DNA of 64,000 nucleotides from Hypoxylon rubiginosum. Lineage: Eukaryota; Ascomycota; Sordariomycetes; Xylariales; Hypoxylaceae. A program made the translations under genes and the position numbers. The stretch lies in contig CADCXA010000053.1 in NCBI GenBank assembly GCA_902806565.1, forward strand, positions 62,001-126,000, in the 5' to 3' direction. Positions 48,811 to 59,344 of the stretch are shown piece by piece (position 1 is the stretch's first letter; each line of letters starts with the position of its first letter). Under the pieces are notes generated by a model. The model searched no databases and was not told the origin of the DNA. It was given only the letters and a program-made list of their open reading frames with translations.

Positions 48811-50262
48811 ATGTCGTCTACAAAACCATTCGATATTGCCATTGTTGGCGGCGGAATTAGCGGCCTCACGCTGGCTATTAGTCTTTTCAAGCAGAATGTT
48901 CCCGTAACAGTCTATGAATCCGCGTCCAAGTTTGGTGAGATCGGTGCGGGAGTGGGCTTTGGGCCAAACGCCGTCCGCGCTAGTACGTTCAACTCTTGAG
49001 AGCTATTTACAAGATACCCCCCTCTGAACTTGTCTCGCTAGGAGGTCGTTGGGCGGAGAAATTTGACTGTTGACTCTCGTTGATACAGTGGCACTGATTT
49101 CACCGGAAATCGTCGAAGGGTTCAAACGGTGCGTCACGCATGGCGAAAGCGAGGAAGATTGGTTTACTGTCCGAATCGGTGACCACCGAAAAGCCGGGCC
49201 AGACGGGGTACTGAGACAGAAGGAAACCAAGGGGCTCAAGGTCGGGGACCCTATCTTCGAAATCCATTATACCAATAATGATCTTGCTGGTGGCGTGCAT
49301 CGAGCTCACTTCTTGGACGAGCTCCTCAAGCTGATCCCCGATTCCGTGTCAAGGCTTGGTAAAAGATTAGTCGATATTACCGCCGCCGCCGACGGTTCGC
49401 AGGATGCTGTGCTACACTTTGCCGACGGCACAACAGCGCAACATAGTGCTGTGATCGGTTGCGACGGAATCAAATCCAAGGCCAGGGAAATTCTGCTAGG
49501 CGCGGATGAAGGAAGGGCCATATTCTCGGGGAAATACGCGTATAGGGGTTTGATACCCATGGAAAAGGCTGTTGAGATGTTGGGCCGAAAAATAGCTGGC
49601 AACAGTCAGATGTATATGGGGTATCACGGCCACCTTCTCACCTTCCCGATCGAAAAGGGGAAGACGATGAATGGTAGGTGTTCCAGGAACATCTCGTCTT
49701 CTCTTTCAGTCTACTAACGCAAAACAAAGTCGTGGCCTTCAGCTCCCGCGAGACGTGGACGGATCCACAGTGGGTGGTGAAGACATCGAAGGAGAAGATG
49801 CTGTCCGACTTCAGTACATGGGGTCCCACGGTCAATACTATAATTACTGCCATGGAGAAAAGAGACATCTGGGCCCTCTTTAACCACCCTCCTGCGAAGA
49901 CCTACTACGGATTAAGTCCACGTATCTGTCTTTTAGGAGACGCGGCCCATGCGACCACGCCGCATCAAGGCAGCGGTGCCGGAATGTGCATCGAAGACTG
50001 CTATATTCTTGGCCGCCTGGTTGCAGAAGTAGCAAGCGCACAAGACTTAGGCAGGGCATTCCAGGCATATGACGAGGTGAGGCGACCAAGGACTCAAAAG
50101 TTGGTCAAGACGAGCAGGGAGGCGGGCATGCTGTACGAGTTTGAACTCGAAGGCGATGATCTTGAGGCGATCGAAAGAAACTTCAAAGCAAGGATGAACT
50201 GGATCTGGGATGCAGACCTGCAGCAAGATCTAGAGGAGGCTCTTTCAATGTTAGCAAGATAA
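48811..50262 (+). CDS. FAD-dependent monooxygenase (salicylate hydroxylase-like, group A)
   Basis: NAD(P)H- and FAD-dependent aromatic hydroxylase family (family knowledge); substrate unknown, a tailoring role is inferred. Exons are 48811-48982, 49089-49673 and 49730-50262, with phases consistent, giving 429 residues. The N-terminal dinucleotide-binding motif is IAIVGGGISGLTLAI, followed by GEIGAGVGFGPNAVRAM. The middle DG motif appears as VIGCDGIKSKARE. The FAD ribityl motif is RICLLGDAAHATTPHQGSGAGMCIEDCYILG. All three hallmark motifs are intact. There is no signal peptide or C-terminal membrane helix. It starts about 1.1 kb after the beta-lactamase-fold gene on the same strand. Confidence 0.93.
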
Positions 50263-50870
50263 GTGCGTACTGTCAAGGTCCTAGTCGTCCTTTGCAGAAC
50301 CGGGGGCCCGTTAGGAGACAGAAGGTATGACAGGTCACTAAGAGAGATACAAAAGATAGTAGAACCCCCCTTTTTCTTAACCCCTATGTAAGGTACCTAG
50401 AACTGGCAGTTGTTAGATTCATAGCTCTTCGCGCAGCAACATAGTTGCTATCGTGACACATATAGGCGACTGCCTACCTAAGGTACCTAGTTAGATTAAG
50501 GACTAAGGTTGAAGCAGCTGAAGAATGATAACTACCTTGAGGTACCTACCTACCTACCTCCTAGGTACCTAACTTAGGGAGAGTAGGTAGGTAGGTACTT
50601 ATAACAGTCGACCGTCAGGACTCCATGGTCATGGTTGAATGCTTTCTAGAAGACCTGATAAAACTATATACCTATATCTTAGTCGCCGTGCAACCCATCC
50701 CGCTTTGTATTTCATATACATAGTGATTGATGATCGACACGAGTAAGGCACAGCAAAGCGGCGAAGCAATCCTTATGTCACATAACAGGCAATCAACTGT
50801 TCGAAATCAAGGAGTGACGAATGGAATCCCTCAAAATTCTTGTTTAGGTACAGATGGATCACTTGGTAAG
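50263..50870. other. Intergenic region rich in GGTACCTA palindromes
   Basis: No gene was seen. There are repeated TAGGTACCTA and TACCTACCTACC motifs at about 50388-50400, 50476-50495 and 50537-50602, between the convergent monooxygenase and GH43 genes. Confidence 0.6.
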
Positions 50871-52481
50871 TCACACATCGTACCGATCGGTGACGTGCTG
50901 AGCTGGACGGTAAATAAAATAGTCGAAACTTGCTGGCAAGGCAGTGCCATTAATATCAGAGCAAGCCATTCCCACAAACGCCCCGGTAAAGCTGCCATGG
51001 GCCTGGTGACCGCCGCATTCGTCGGAGAGGATAGAAGCATCGTAAACCGGGCCAATCTTCTTTAATCCCTCGCCGTCTAGTCCGTAGAAGAATTGCAGCT
51101 GGCGGCCACGAATTGTTAGTGCTAACTTCACTTTCCCCTCGTTCGGAATTTGGACCGGGTCAGCCAGTGGCATATTGATTTTTCCGTCGGGCCATGACGC
51201 TTCTGAGGTTATGATCAGTAGCTCTCGCTGACCGTCGGAGTGTGCCGTCACGGTTAAGTAGAAGAAATTATAACGACAGTAGTATGCCGTCAGACCAGCG
51301 AACTGTCTCTCGTCAGTTGGAGAGAAGTCGACCACCGTTTCGGCATCGTAAGAGAAGTGAGTCTGTCGCCTCGCGACCAGCGCCTGTTCGAACCAGGACC
51401 CGATGGTCTCCCTGCCAAACAGCGTGAGCTTCCCATCTTGCGTGGCAAAGATGCGCTCCGTCTCGGGCGTCCTCAACCACTGGAAATCTTTGTGAAGCCC
51501 GTTCTCAAAGGTGTATCGGTGCTCTGCCCAGTACCGACTGTCGTCCCGTACCCCAGGCACATCAACATGAAGCGAAGGAACGGGACCTTTTTTCACGAAG
51601 AGCCAATCATCCCGCCAAATGGCCTCTTGGATTGCAGTTTCGCGACCGAGAACGCAGCGACGCTCTTGTGTCGTGGGACGGCTGGCTAGATGTACGAGAT
51701 AGGTCCGACCTTCGGGAGTCTCCACTATATCGCCGTGGCCAGCTCTCTGTAGAGCGGCGAAAGGGGCATCTTTAGAGGAGAGGATGGGATTCTCCGGATG
51801 TACATCGTATGGGCCCCAGATATCCCGAGAGCGGGCGAGGGTACAAGCATGATGGTAGGCGGTCCCGCCTTCAGCTGTCAAGAGGTAGTACCATCCATTC
51901 CTCTTGTAGAGGTGTGGTCCCTCGACGAGGTCCAGATCCGTCCCAAGGAATATGTTCTTCTTTGGACCGACGAGTTTGCCGGCCGAGGAGTCGAACTCTT
52001 GGAGGACGATGCCCGCAAAAGCACGGGGTCGACGCCGGTGGTCCTGCAGCATGTTTATGAACCATTTCTTTCCGTCGTCGTCGTGAAAAAGCGAGGGGTC
52101 AAAGCCAGAAGAGTTGACGTAGACGGGGTCGGACCAGGGTCCCTCTATGGAGGGGGCGCTGACGATGTAATTGTGAGTATCCTTGAAGGAGCCGTCCTTG
52201 CGCTTCACATCCGTGTACACAAGCCAAAACCTGTCACCATCATGCGTGAGACAGGGTGCCCAAACGCCGCAACTATCGGGTTCACCCCGCATGTCTAGCT
52301 GAGACTTGCGGGTCAACGGGCGCGTAACTAGCTCCCAGTTGGCCAGATCTCTGGAGTGATGAATCTGCACTCCCGGATACCATTCGAATGTAGACGTGGC
52401 GATATAGTAGTTGTTGCCGACCCGAACTATCGACGGGTCGGCGTTGAACCCTGGCAGGATCGGGTTGCGAACTAATGGCAT
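50871..52481 (-). CDS. GH43 glycoside hydrolase (beta-xylosidase/alpha-arabinofuranosidase type)
   Basis: Single exon, 536 residues when started at 52481 (MPLVRNPILPGF), which matches the usual family start; an in-frame ATG at 52586 would add 35 unconserved residues. The five-bladed propeller catalytic triad is visible: the general base Asp15 in FNADPSI, the pKa-modulating Asp128 in SSGFDPSLF, and the general acid Glu187 in LVEGPHLY. The C-terminal third (from about residue 330) fits the beta-sandwich domain usual in fungal GH43 xylosidases (FENGLHKDFQWLR ... DYFIYRPA). No signal peptide is seen, so it is probably intracellular and would act on imported xylo-oligosaccharides. It may simply neighbour the metabolite cluster. 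Confidence 0.93.
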   Translation of the reverse strand: MPLVRNPILPGFNADPSIVRVGNNYYIATSTFEWYPGVQIHHSRDLANWELVTRPLTRKSQLDMRGEPDSCGVWAPCLTHDGDRFWLVYTDVKRKDGSFKDTHNYIVSAPSIEGPWSDPVYVNSSGFDPSLFHDDDGKKWFINMLQDHRRRPRAFAGIVLQEFDSSAGKLVGPKKNIFLGTDLDLVEGPHLYKRNGWYYLLTAEGGTAYHHACTLARSRDIWGPYDVHPENPILSSKDAPFAALQRAGHGDIVETPEGRTYLVHLASRPTTQERRCVLGRETAIQEAIWRDDWLFVKKGPVPSLHVDVPGVRDDSRYWAEHRYTFENGLHKDFQWLRTPETERIFATQDGKLTLFGRETIGSWFEQALVARRQTHFSYDAETVVDFSPTDERQFAGLTAYYCRYNFFYLTVTAHSDGQRELLIITSEASWPDGKINMPLADPVQIPNEGKVKLALTIRGRQLQFFYGLDGEGLKKIGPVYDASILSDECGGHQAHGSFTGAFVGMACSDINGTALPASFDYFIYRPAQHVTDRYDV

Positions 52482-53638
52482 CTTCGCCGCTATAACATTG
52501 AAGCAAAGGGAATTCGTAAGTGGAGGTCGAAGAGTAAGGTAGCTACTATTCAACAAGAATGCTTGGGACGAGTCGAGCACCACCACTCATCTTCGGTAGC
52601 AGTTGGTAATGATGGCCCGAGGAAAACAATTGAATTTAACCGGACGAGTGGGCAATGGAATGCACTACTACTCTAAAGAGCCATCCCATCATGTTCTGAT
52701 TGGATCACCCTTAAGTCCTAGGCCGAGTGGCTATTTTATTATATTTTAAACTCCACTTCTTTTGATCTCGGACAGGACTGTTGTTGCGATGAACGACTAT
52801 AACAATAGGGGTTAACAATTGCCCAGGAGGTAGGTTAGGTACCCCAGGTCTATCTCAGGGGTGATTTCTCTTAAGACAAGTCAAAAGGGGAAGGATGACC
52901 ATGTAAATTGTGAAATAAGTTAGATAACGACGTTGAGCGAGGCATTATATAGATACCCTCTAAGTCTGTTACGATTTTCAATGCTCCCACCAAAGAGGCA
53001 AAGTTGTAGGCGTACTTGTGGGTCATACCGGTAGCTGGAGGTTGATATCACCACCTACTACTGGTATAGCAACTGAATACTTTTCTCTGGCCGTCTAATC
53101 CTGTTCCTCGTTTTATCCACTACAGTTTCGGCTTGTTTACAATTATAGAAAGGTTAGAGAGCATCTAACCCATCGGAGGATGTTTTCATGTTTAACCCTA
53201 GACCCTAACGAAGAAGCAATAAGAAGAAACGTATGAACTTGTATGGTCTGTGATATCATGGTCTTGTAACGTAGTAGACAACATATAGGAGTCAACCCTT
53301 GTGAAATCTGCCCGTCGCCCATCTTCTGTAGCTTGCTTATCCTAAGGGTAGGTATTATTCGTGCGGTTAAACCCGGGCTAGATATCGGTATCTCTACCTG
53401 TATATACACGTATGGCACTACCCTCATCCAACGTAATCGTAATCGTAATTACAACTTCACCTCCCCGACCTCTTTGCTTAAAATCGGCATCGCAAACCTA
53501 TTAGTCATGGCTGGCCACGTGTAAGTCAAGTATCCAATAACCCAAATGAAGATCTGCTTCTGATATAGGCTCACCACTTGGAAGAAATATGATGGACGAC
53601 TATTTGATATCTAATCGTTCGTTAATGCGCGACCCTAC
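52482..53638. other. Intergenic region
   Basis: No supported gene. It contains an ACGTAATCGTAATCGTAATT direct repeat near 53431-53450 that is also found as low-complexity Asn/Arg in one frame. Confidence 0.4.
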
Positions 53639-54054
53639 ATGCCTACGATGCAACGATGTAGATTTATTCTAACTAAGAGTCTACTAGTGCCGCCGGAGAC
53701 TCTGAGATCTGCCCTTCGCCTCCTCGTATCGCAGGGCTCGGGTACGCAGCAGCCCTTTGTTGAGCACGTCCGCGCTAGGTTCCATGAGAATCCACCTCGC
53801 CTAGAGGCTCCAGAAAGATTATTCCCCCGCGACGATATCGTCGTTGAGGAGTGTCTGGCATTCGTTGCGCAGGCAAGGTGCATTTTCTCGTGCAAGCTAT
53901 CCCGAGATTCACTCCCCTAGTCAGTAAAGCCCAGGTGCATCTCTTGCGCATTGCGCTTAATGATGGTAGCTTGGAACATTTCGTAAGGGCCATTCCGCAC
54001 GCCAGCGTTAGGGTAGGTTCATTCCATGGTTATATCTATACCTTAGGTACCTAG
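53639..54054 (+). CDS. Possible small hypothetical protein (uncertain)
   Basis: Not recognised. An open frame from 53639 (MPTMQRCRF) reads through LVPPETLRSALRLLVSQGSG and FPRDDIVVEECLAFVAQA. A plausible 47-bp intron (53881-53927, GTGCAT...TAGTCAG) joins it in frame to SKAQVHLLRIALNDGSLEHFVRAI and a stop at 54054. Internal residues look protein-like and helical, but no family is recognised and the start is not conserved. It may be a remnant exon of a decayed gene upstream of the aldo-keto reductase. Confidence 0.28.
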
Positions 54055-54195
54055 GTAGGTATATACCTTAGGTACCTATAGATCCCCTTTGCTGCCGTTA
54101 TTGGAACACGAGACGCCTCAATCTACCACCATCAACCCTCCTTGGAATGAATTGACGTTGTCTTACCCAGGATGAACGGCTAAAGCTTACTTCAT

Positions 54196-55988
54196 ATGCT
54201 ACAGTGGACAGAAAACGGCGAGCTTGCTAGGCTGCTGGCAAAATTCGACGGGGATGTTGTTCAAGCAGTCCAGGCGCTCAAGGAATCGCATCCGGAACCA
54301 AGCTCGGGACTCCTGAGCTCGCTCAACAGCCTTCTCGATAGCCTAAAGAGTTGTAAGGAATATTGCGATGGTGCTACACCGCCTATGCTTTTCCCCTTCA
54401 TACGTGCGAGACGACAGCTCCGTGACGTAACAGAGTTCCTATTTCCTAACGCCGCCCCAAGTTGCGACACCATAGAACGAGCAGCGGTTGCCATAACGAC
54501 CAAGGTGACTGGAAGACCTGCTGTGGAAACGTTTCAACTTGGATCCTTCGTGATACCTAGACTTTTTAACGGATTGTGGCAGTTATCTTCGCCCTCTTGG
54601 GGCTCCGGCACTGCAGAAAGCCAGGAAACCGCCCTTCTCCACGCCGTCGAAAGCGGTTTGACAGCAGCCGATATGGCAGACCATTATGTAGGTGATTTGA
54701 AACGAGGTTCACGATGGACAGTTAGTAATTTCTACCTTAGGGTGATGCAGAGCTTATATTTGGCGAATTCAGGAGTAAGCTTGCACCTGAAGTCCAGAGT
54801 ACTTTGTACGCCGCCACCAAGTGGGTACGTATATTCGTCGCTATCTCCCTGATCGTTGGGTTTCGGTCAACCTAGGTGTCGAGGCTCAAATGCAGCCAGT
54901 CTATGGTGATAGTAGCAGCATTTACTAACCTTGGTGCTTGAAGTGTATCTTCTCGGCAATCTCGACACCCGTTACTACGTCGTTCGTGTTGGGCGGAGTC
55001 CGCGAGCGATGCAGACGTCTAGGAGGTCGGGTCGAACTGCTCCAGTTTCACTGGTACGATGTACGCATCTCAATCGAGCAAATGGCATGGGGCTATGAAG
55101 TATTAACGGGGATCAGTACGAGGCTAAAGAATACCTCGACATTCTCGTCGAACTCGTCCGTATCACGGTGTCTCATCCCGAGTTGGTGGCCACTATCGGC
55201 CTCTGCAACTTCGACTCCAAGCACGTCGCAGAGGCGTGTGAGTATCTGATCGCTAAGACCGGCTCGGTCGAGATTGCATCAAGCCAAGTGCAGGTAAGCA
55301 TATCGCGTAGGGGGACCTGACCGAGGCCCGCTAAGCACGGCTTGTAGTTTTCGCTCGTCGACGCACGTCCACTACAGGAAATGGTTCATGTGTGCGAGAA
55401 GTATGGATTGAAGTTGCTCACATACGGGTCGTTCGTAAGCTTCGCCTTATGGCTTCAAGCGTATATGCTCTAGCATGCTAACGCTATCTGCGATACCGCA
55501 GTGCGGAGGATTTATATCAGAACGATGGCTCAATCAGCCCGCCCCTGAAATCTACCTAGAATCTAATCAGTTGACACCTTCGCAGCGAAAGGCGTGTTAT
55601 CCCCCTTCCTCCCACTTGTCTTACGAGGATGGTCATTAACAGCTGGGCTTTATAGTACTTCGACATGATCCGGAGTTGGGGTTCTTGGGACGAATTTCAA
55701 GTTTTGCTCCGTTGTCTTTCGACAGTAGCCCGTAAGCATAACGCAAGCATCTCGAACATCGCGACACGATGGGTCCTGCAGCAACCAGCAGTAGGCGCAG
55801 TCATCGTCGGTACCCGGTTAGGGGTCTCGGATCACATCCAGGATAATCTGAAGGCATTTGAATTTGAACTCGATGGCGATGATATTTCCGGTATCAACCT
55901 GGTAGCACTTGGTTCTTCAAGAGAAATAATGTTGGATTTATTCAGAAGGCTCGGAGATTGTGGGAATGAGTATCGGAGGATGCACTGA
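54196..55988 (+). CDS. Aldo-keto reductase with an N-terminal helical extension
   Basis: NADPH-dependent carbonyl reductase family; a tailoring role on the polyketide is inferred. Seven exons, all joins in phase 0: 54196-54687, 54741-54824, 54944-55060, 55117-55293, 55348-55434, 55502-55591 and 55656-55988; 459 residues. The catalytic tetrad is visible: Asp and Tyr in AADMADHYGDAELIFG, Lys in YAATKWC, His in LLQFHWYD. Later motifs are ATIGLCNFD, VEIASSQVQFSLVD, LLTYGSFCGGF and the cofactor-binding VGAVIVGTRLG. About 115 residues precede the barrel (from FQLGSFVIPRLFNG) and look helical (SLLDSLKSCKEYCDG, RARRQLRDVTEFLFP); I do not know this extension's role. The intron 55592-55655 uses a GC donor (AAG|GCGTGT), needed for RKYFDMIRSWG. 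Confidence 0.9.
55592..55655 (+). other. Aldo-keto reductase intron 6, non-canonical GC-AG
   Basis: The junction AAG|GCGTGT ... TTTATAG|TAC restores SQRKYFDMIRSWG. The GT two bases on would give a stop within four codons. Confidence 0.7.
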
Positions 55989-56546
55989 ATGGGACTCGAC
56001 TTTGAGATCTCAGGAGCTCCATTCTTCCCAGGCTTCATTGCCACCCATATAATATGCTAGTCGTCTGTTAATGCGGAATTTAAGAGGATTTTTTTTTTTG
56101 GCTTCAGTACTCACCACAACCTTCACGGAGTGATTCGGATGATACCTCCTTAGGTACCTATTATCGACCAGAAGGCAGGTAGGCAGGTAGGCAGGTAAAG
56201 GGAGTCCAGAGACGTATGCTCCGGTAGTTGATCAAACGACTGCAATTCTTAACACCGCTATGAGCGAACACACTTGTTTATTTTCCATATTTAATTTCAA
56301 TCGAAGGCCACCCGTTGCGTCGATCGTTTGTTGGCACCAAGGTGACGACGGTACAAGCAGTATCTATTAACACATATAAGTCGAGTACAAGGCAATCTCT
56401 CATACGCGTACTGTGCGAAAAGGTTGATCGCCTATTCGCCTCGAGAAATAAAAATTCCCCCAGGAAAAAAAGAAGCAAGGAAAAAAAACCCATCGCCGCC
56501 GACATTTTTTATATTTTGAACGCCTAGACCGCCAATGATAATTCTA
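55989..56546. other. Intergenic region
   Basis: No gene was seen. It contains a GGTACCTA motif near 56150 and an AGGCAGGT tetranucleotide-like repeat (about 56174-56198), between two convergent genes. Confidence 0.5.
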
Positions 56547-58539
56547 TCAGTCCATATACATCGGTTCGCTACCGCTAACTCCTTGAACAATTGTTCCGTA
56601 ATCACCATTATTCATTATCGCATGTCCGTGTTGGCTATGAATGCGCCCCGACATTGAGTTGGTGGCGTTCATGTTCTGCATGGTATGCCGTACATCAAGA
56701 CTCTGATTGGGCCCCGAGCCGTTGACGGCAAATCGGGCTTCGGTAGTAGCTGGTAATCGCTGGCCATGACCTCTTGTTCGCGGCACGTCGAGCTGCTGGT
56801 GCGGCTGTGTTGGTGGCTTCGCAATGATAGGCGTGATAGGTGTGAAGTTGTCATCGTCTTCCATTTCCGCATCCGCATCTTGGTCACTATTCTCGTCATT
56901 GTCGGCTGCCGTGTTAGAGGCGGCGACGACCGCCGCCGTCGTTGTCATGGGGTGCAGGTCGTTAGCCTGCGAGTTTGTTGGCGTGGGAATAGGCCTTTGC
57001 TGTGGCTGCTTGCGGTTTGCCATTTGGGGTGGATTTGTAGGCCCAGAACTGGACGTTGCACTAGTCGGAGTCGGCATCGGCGTCGCCTGATCGAGTGGTC
57101 TCTGCCCGGCCATACCGGACCCTCTAGATGACACGATGACTGTCTTCCAGCGGTCAATAGCCCGAGAGACGATAGTATCGAGATCTGCGTGGCGATCTTC
57201 CGTGTTGAGACCGATCCCTTGGCCTCCTTTAACACCTAGATCTAATACGTAGGACATCAGTGACTTCTCGATGGGAATCGTTGCTGGCGGTACTATTCTA
57301 AACTCTCTGGGCTGCTGTAGACGGTTGAGCTGGTCGATCTGGATCTTGAGGTTTCCAGTTTCCTGCTTCATGGTATGCTGAATCTCCTTTAACTTTTCTA
57401 CTTCCTTTTGCCTCCTTCCTACGCTTCTCGCCAGCTCCAGGCCCCAGAGCTCTGTCCTCCTTTGCGCGGGGAGTTGCTCCCAGACGTGGTAGGTTGACTG
57501 CAAGTGCTCGCTGACCTGTGCCTCAAGCGCCCCCGCTGCTTCTTCCGCCTTTTTCACGCTCTCGCGTAAGTCACGCGAAACATGCGTGTACGTCGGAGGA
57601 TAAGTCAATTCTTCGTGTGATGCCGTCGTTGCCATGGCACAAGCGACTTTCCATTTCCTAAACTCCTCCTGGAAGTACGTCTTGAGTGCTTCGTACTGCT
57701 TCTGCGCCGGGGGTTGTATGGACCAGGAGGTCGACGTCGGGTGTGGCGTAGATGAAAACAAGGTAGGGGGAGCCTGAAGACATTGAAGGGTAAGGGCGGG
57801 AAAGTCGAGGGAAAGGGGGTCGAAGTCAAACGGTAGGGAGTCCATCTCGATCTGCTGCCTGGCCAACGTAGTTAGTAACCTAACACCAAGCAACGCAACT
57901 AGGCGGCGATCCTTACTTAGCAGCCCTCCATGAACTAAGTAACTCCCGTAGGGCTAACTCGGCAGCTCTTGCCGTATCCATAGCGTCGGCGAGTTTCTGT
58001 CTTGCATCCAACTGGGATTTTTGAACCGTCCTGCTCGGTGCACGCTGCACAGCTGGCCGCCTGGACGAGTCCTGGCTGTTGCTCTCATCCGGGCTGCTCT
58101 TGAACTCCCCGTTCCTCGCTGGAATGTCATTGATGACGCCGGTAGCTTCCCAGGTTGGCTGAAAGGGATACTTGGGCATCTGATTGTCCACGACGAACTG
58201 GCCTTCTTTCGGTATAGCAGGGAGCTTTACGCCCGAATCGGGAGCCGGGCTCTTTTTCGAGGAGGTCGTGGGCGTACCGGGTGTGGACGGGTCTCGGCGG
58301 GCGAGAGAGCCTCTAGGCTGTCTGCGGGTGATATTCCCTCGCATCTTTCGAATAGCGTCGACGTCGTGAATACCATCTGGAGCCTTGGGGTTCTTCTCCT
58401 TGATATACAGGTCCAGATGTCTCCCTAGTGACGAGGAGGTGAATGCCTGACCGCAGTAAGGACAATTCCTATCTTTCGGCGCGCTCGATTTCGAGGCGCC
58501 TGGGGACTCGGCGGCGGCGGCGCTAGTTGCCTCGGACAT
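56547..58539 (-). CDS. Conserved fungal zinc-finger and coiled-coil protein, function unknown
   Basis: Two long open frames form one gene: exon 1 58539-57917 and exon 2 57858-56547, with a 58-bp intron (GTAAGG...TTACTAAC...GGCCAG). The junction reads SSWRAAKQQIEMDSLPFDFDP; total 644 residues. Near the N-terminus is a zinc-finger-like CPYCGQAFTSSSLGRHLDLYI (C-x2-C then His), followed by a conserved-looking KNPKAPDGIHDVDAIRKMRG and ITRRQPRGSLARRD. The middle has a coiled coil (about residues 300-400, SVGRRQKEVEKLKEIQ and following). The C-terminal third is disordered, Pro/Thr/Gln-rich, with an acidic patch (DQDADAEMEDDDN). This suggests a nuclear regulatory protein, but I cannot assign a function. 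Confidence 0.8.
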
Positions 58540-59344
58540 GGCTAGAAAAGCTTTTGGTTTAGGTCGGAGCGGGGCGAATTAACGAAAGTAGTCGATATCT
58601 AATATAAAGAGCGACGGGAGATGAGTAAGGAGGAGAGGCCGAGGAAGAGGAAAAAGAGGAGATACTGTATATATCATCAGCATCAGCAAGCGCCCCTACG
58701 GAGCATCCCCCATTCGGATCTCATCCAGGAAGGAGATTCCTGTGAGGGATTCCTAGGAGTCAATGAAAGGTTCTGCAATGGCTTGTTCATTTATTTTTGG
58801 GCAACGGGTTTTGAGGCGAGGAAGAGGAGAGTATTGCTGTCTTTCTCGTTGCGAGCATAAATGTCAATGTTTCTTTTTAAGAATGCTCTCTGTTTGGGTC
58901 CCTTTTTTTTTCTGGGGGGGGGTTTTCCCATTCAGGGGGTCCAACCGTCAGGGGTTAGAGGTAACTTCAAGGTGGGAATATATGAATATCTGAATATATG
59001 CACTTAACTCCACGTACTGTACAATACCTATCCATGTTAGCGCCGGTCTAGGACATGCCCGCGATTATGACTAAACTTGAAAAGATTTAAATAGAGGTAC
59101 CTATTGGGTAAGATACGTAAATAGAGGTACCTCCCTGCCTCCTTACGATTACCTATTACCAGCTGGTGTCAGCTGGTCATAGCTCTGCTATGGAGCTAAC
59201 GGATGAATAAGATCGGCGTCGGCGTTGGCGTTTAAAGCTTGGACCAACATTATATACCTACCCAAGCGGCTATCATTATTTTACCACTTATTCGTTGGTG
59301 GCACGGACCAAATTACAATCTTTACTTAAAGTTTCCAGTATATA
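58540..59344. other. Intergenic region at the edge of the second A+T block
   Basis: No supported gene. It contains a G run near 58914-58922 and the sequence (C/G)AGCTGGT repeated near 59160-59180. Composition turns A+T-rich from about 59345. Confidence 0.5.

Noticed and set aside
53333..53524. Open frame with a possible first exon MAGHV and a GTAAGT donor at 53522
   Set aside because: Splicing to the only nearby acceptor gives a stop after about 15 codons; no family similarity.
57605..58539. Separate 208-residue zinc-finger gene ending at 57913
   Set aside because: The stop lies inside a canonical intron; splicing joins it in frame to the downstream 448-residue frame.
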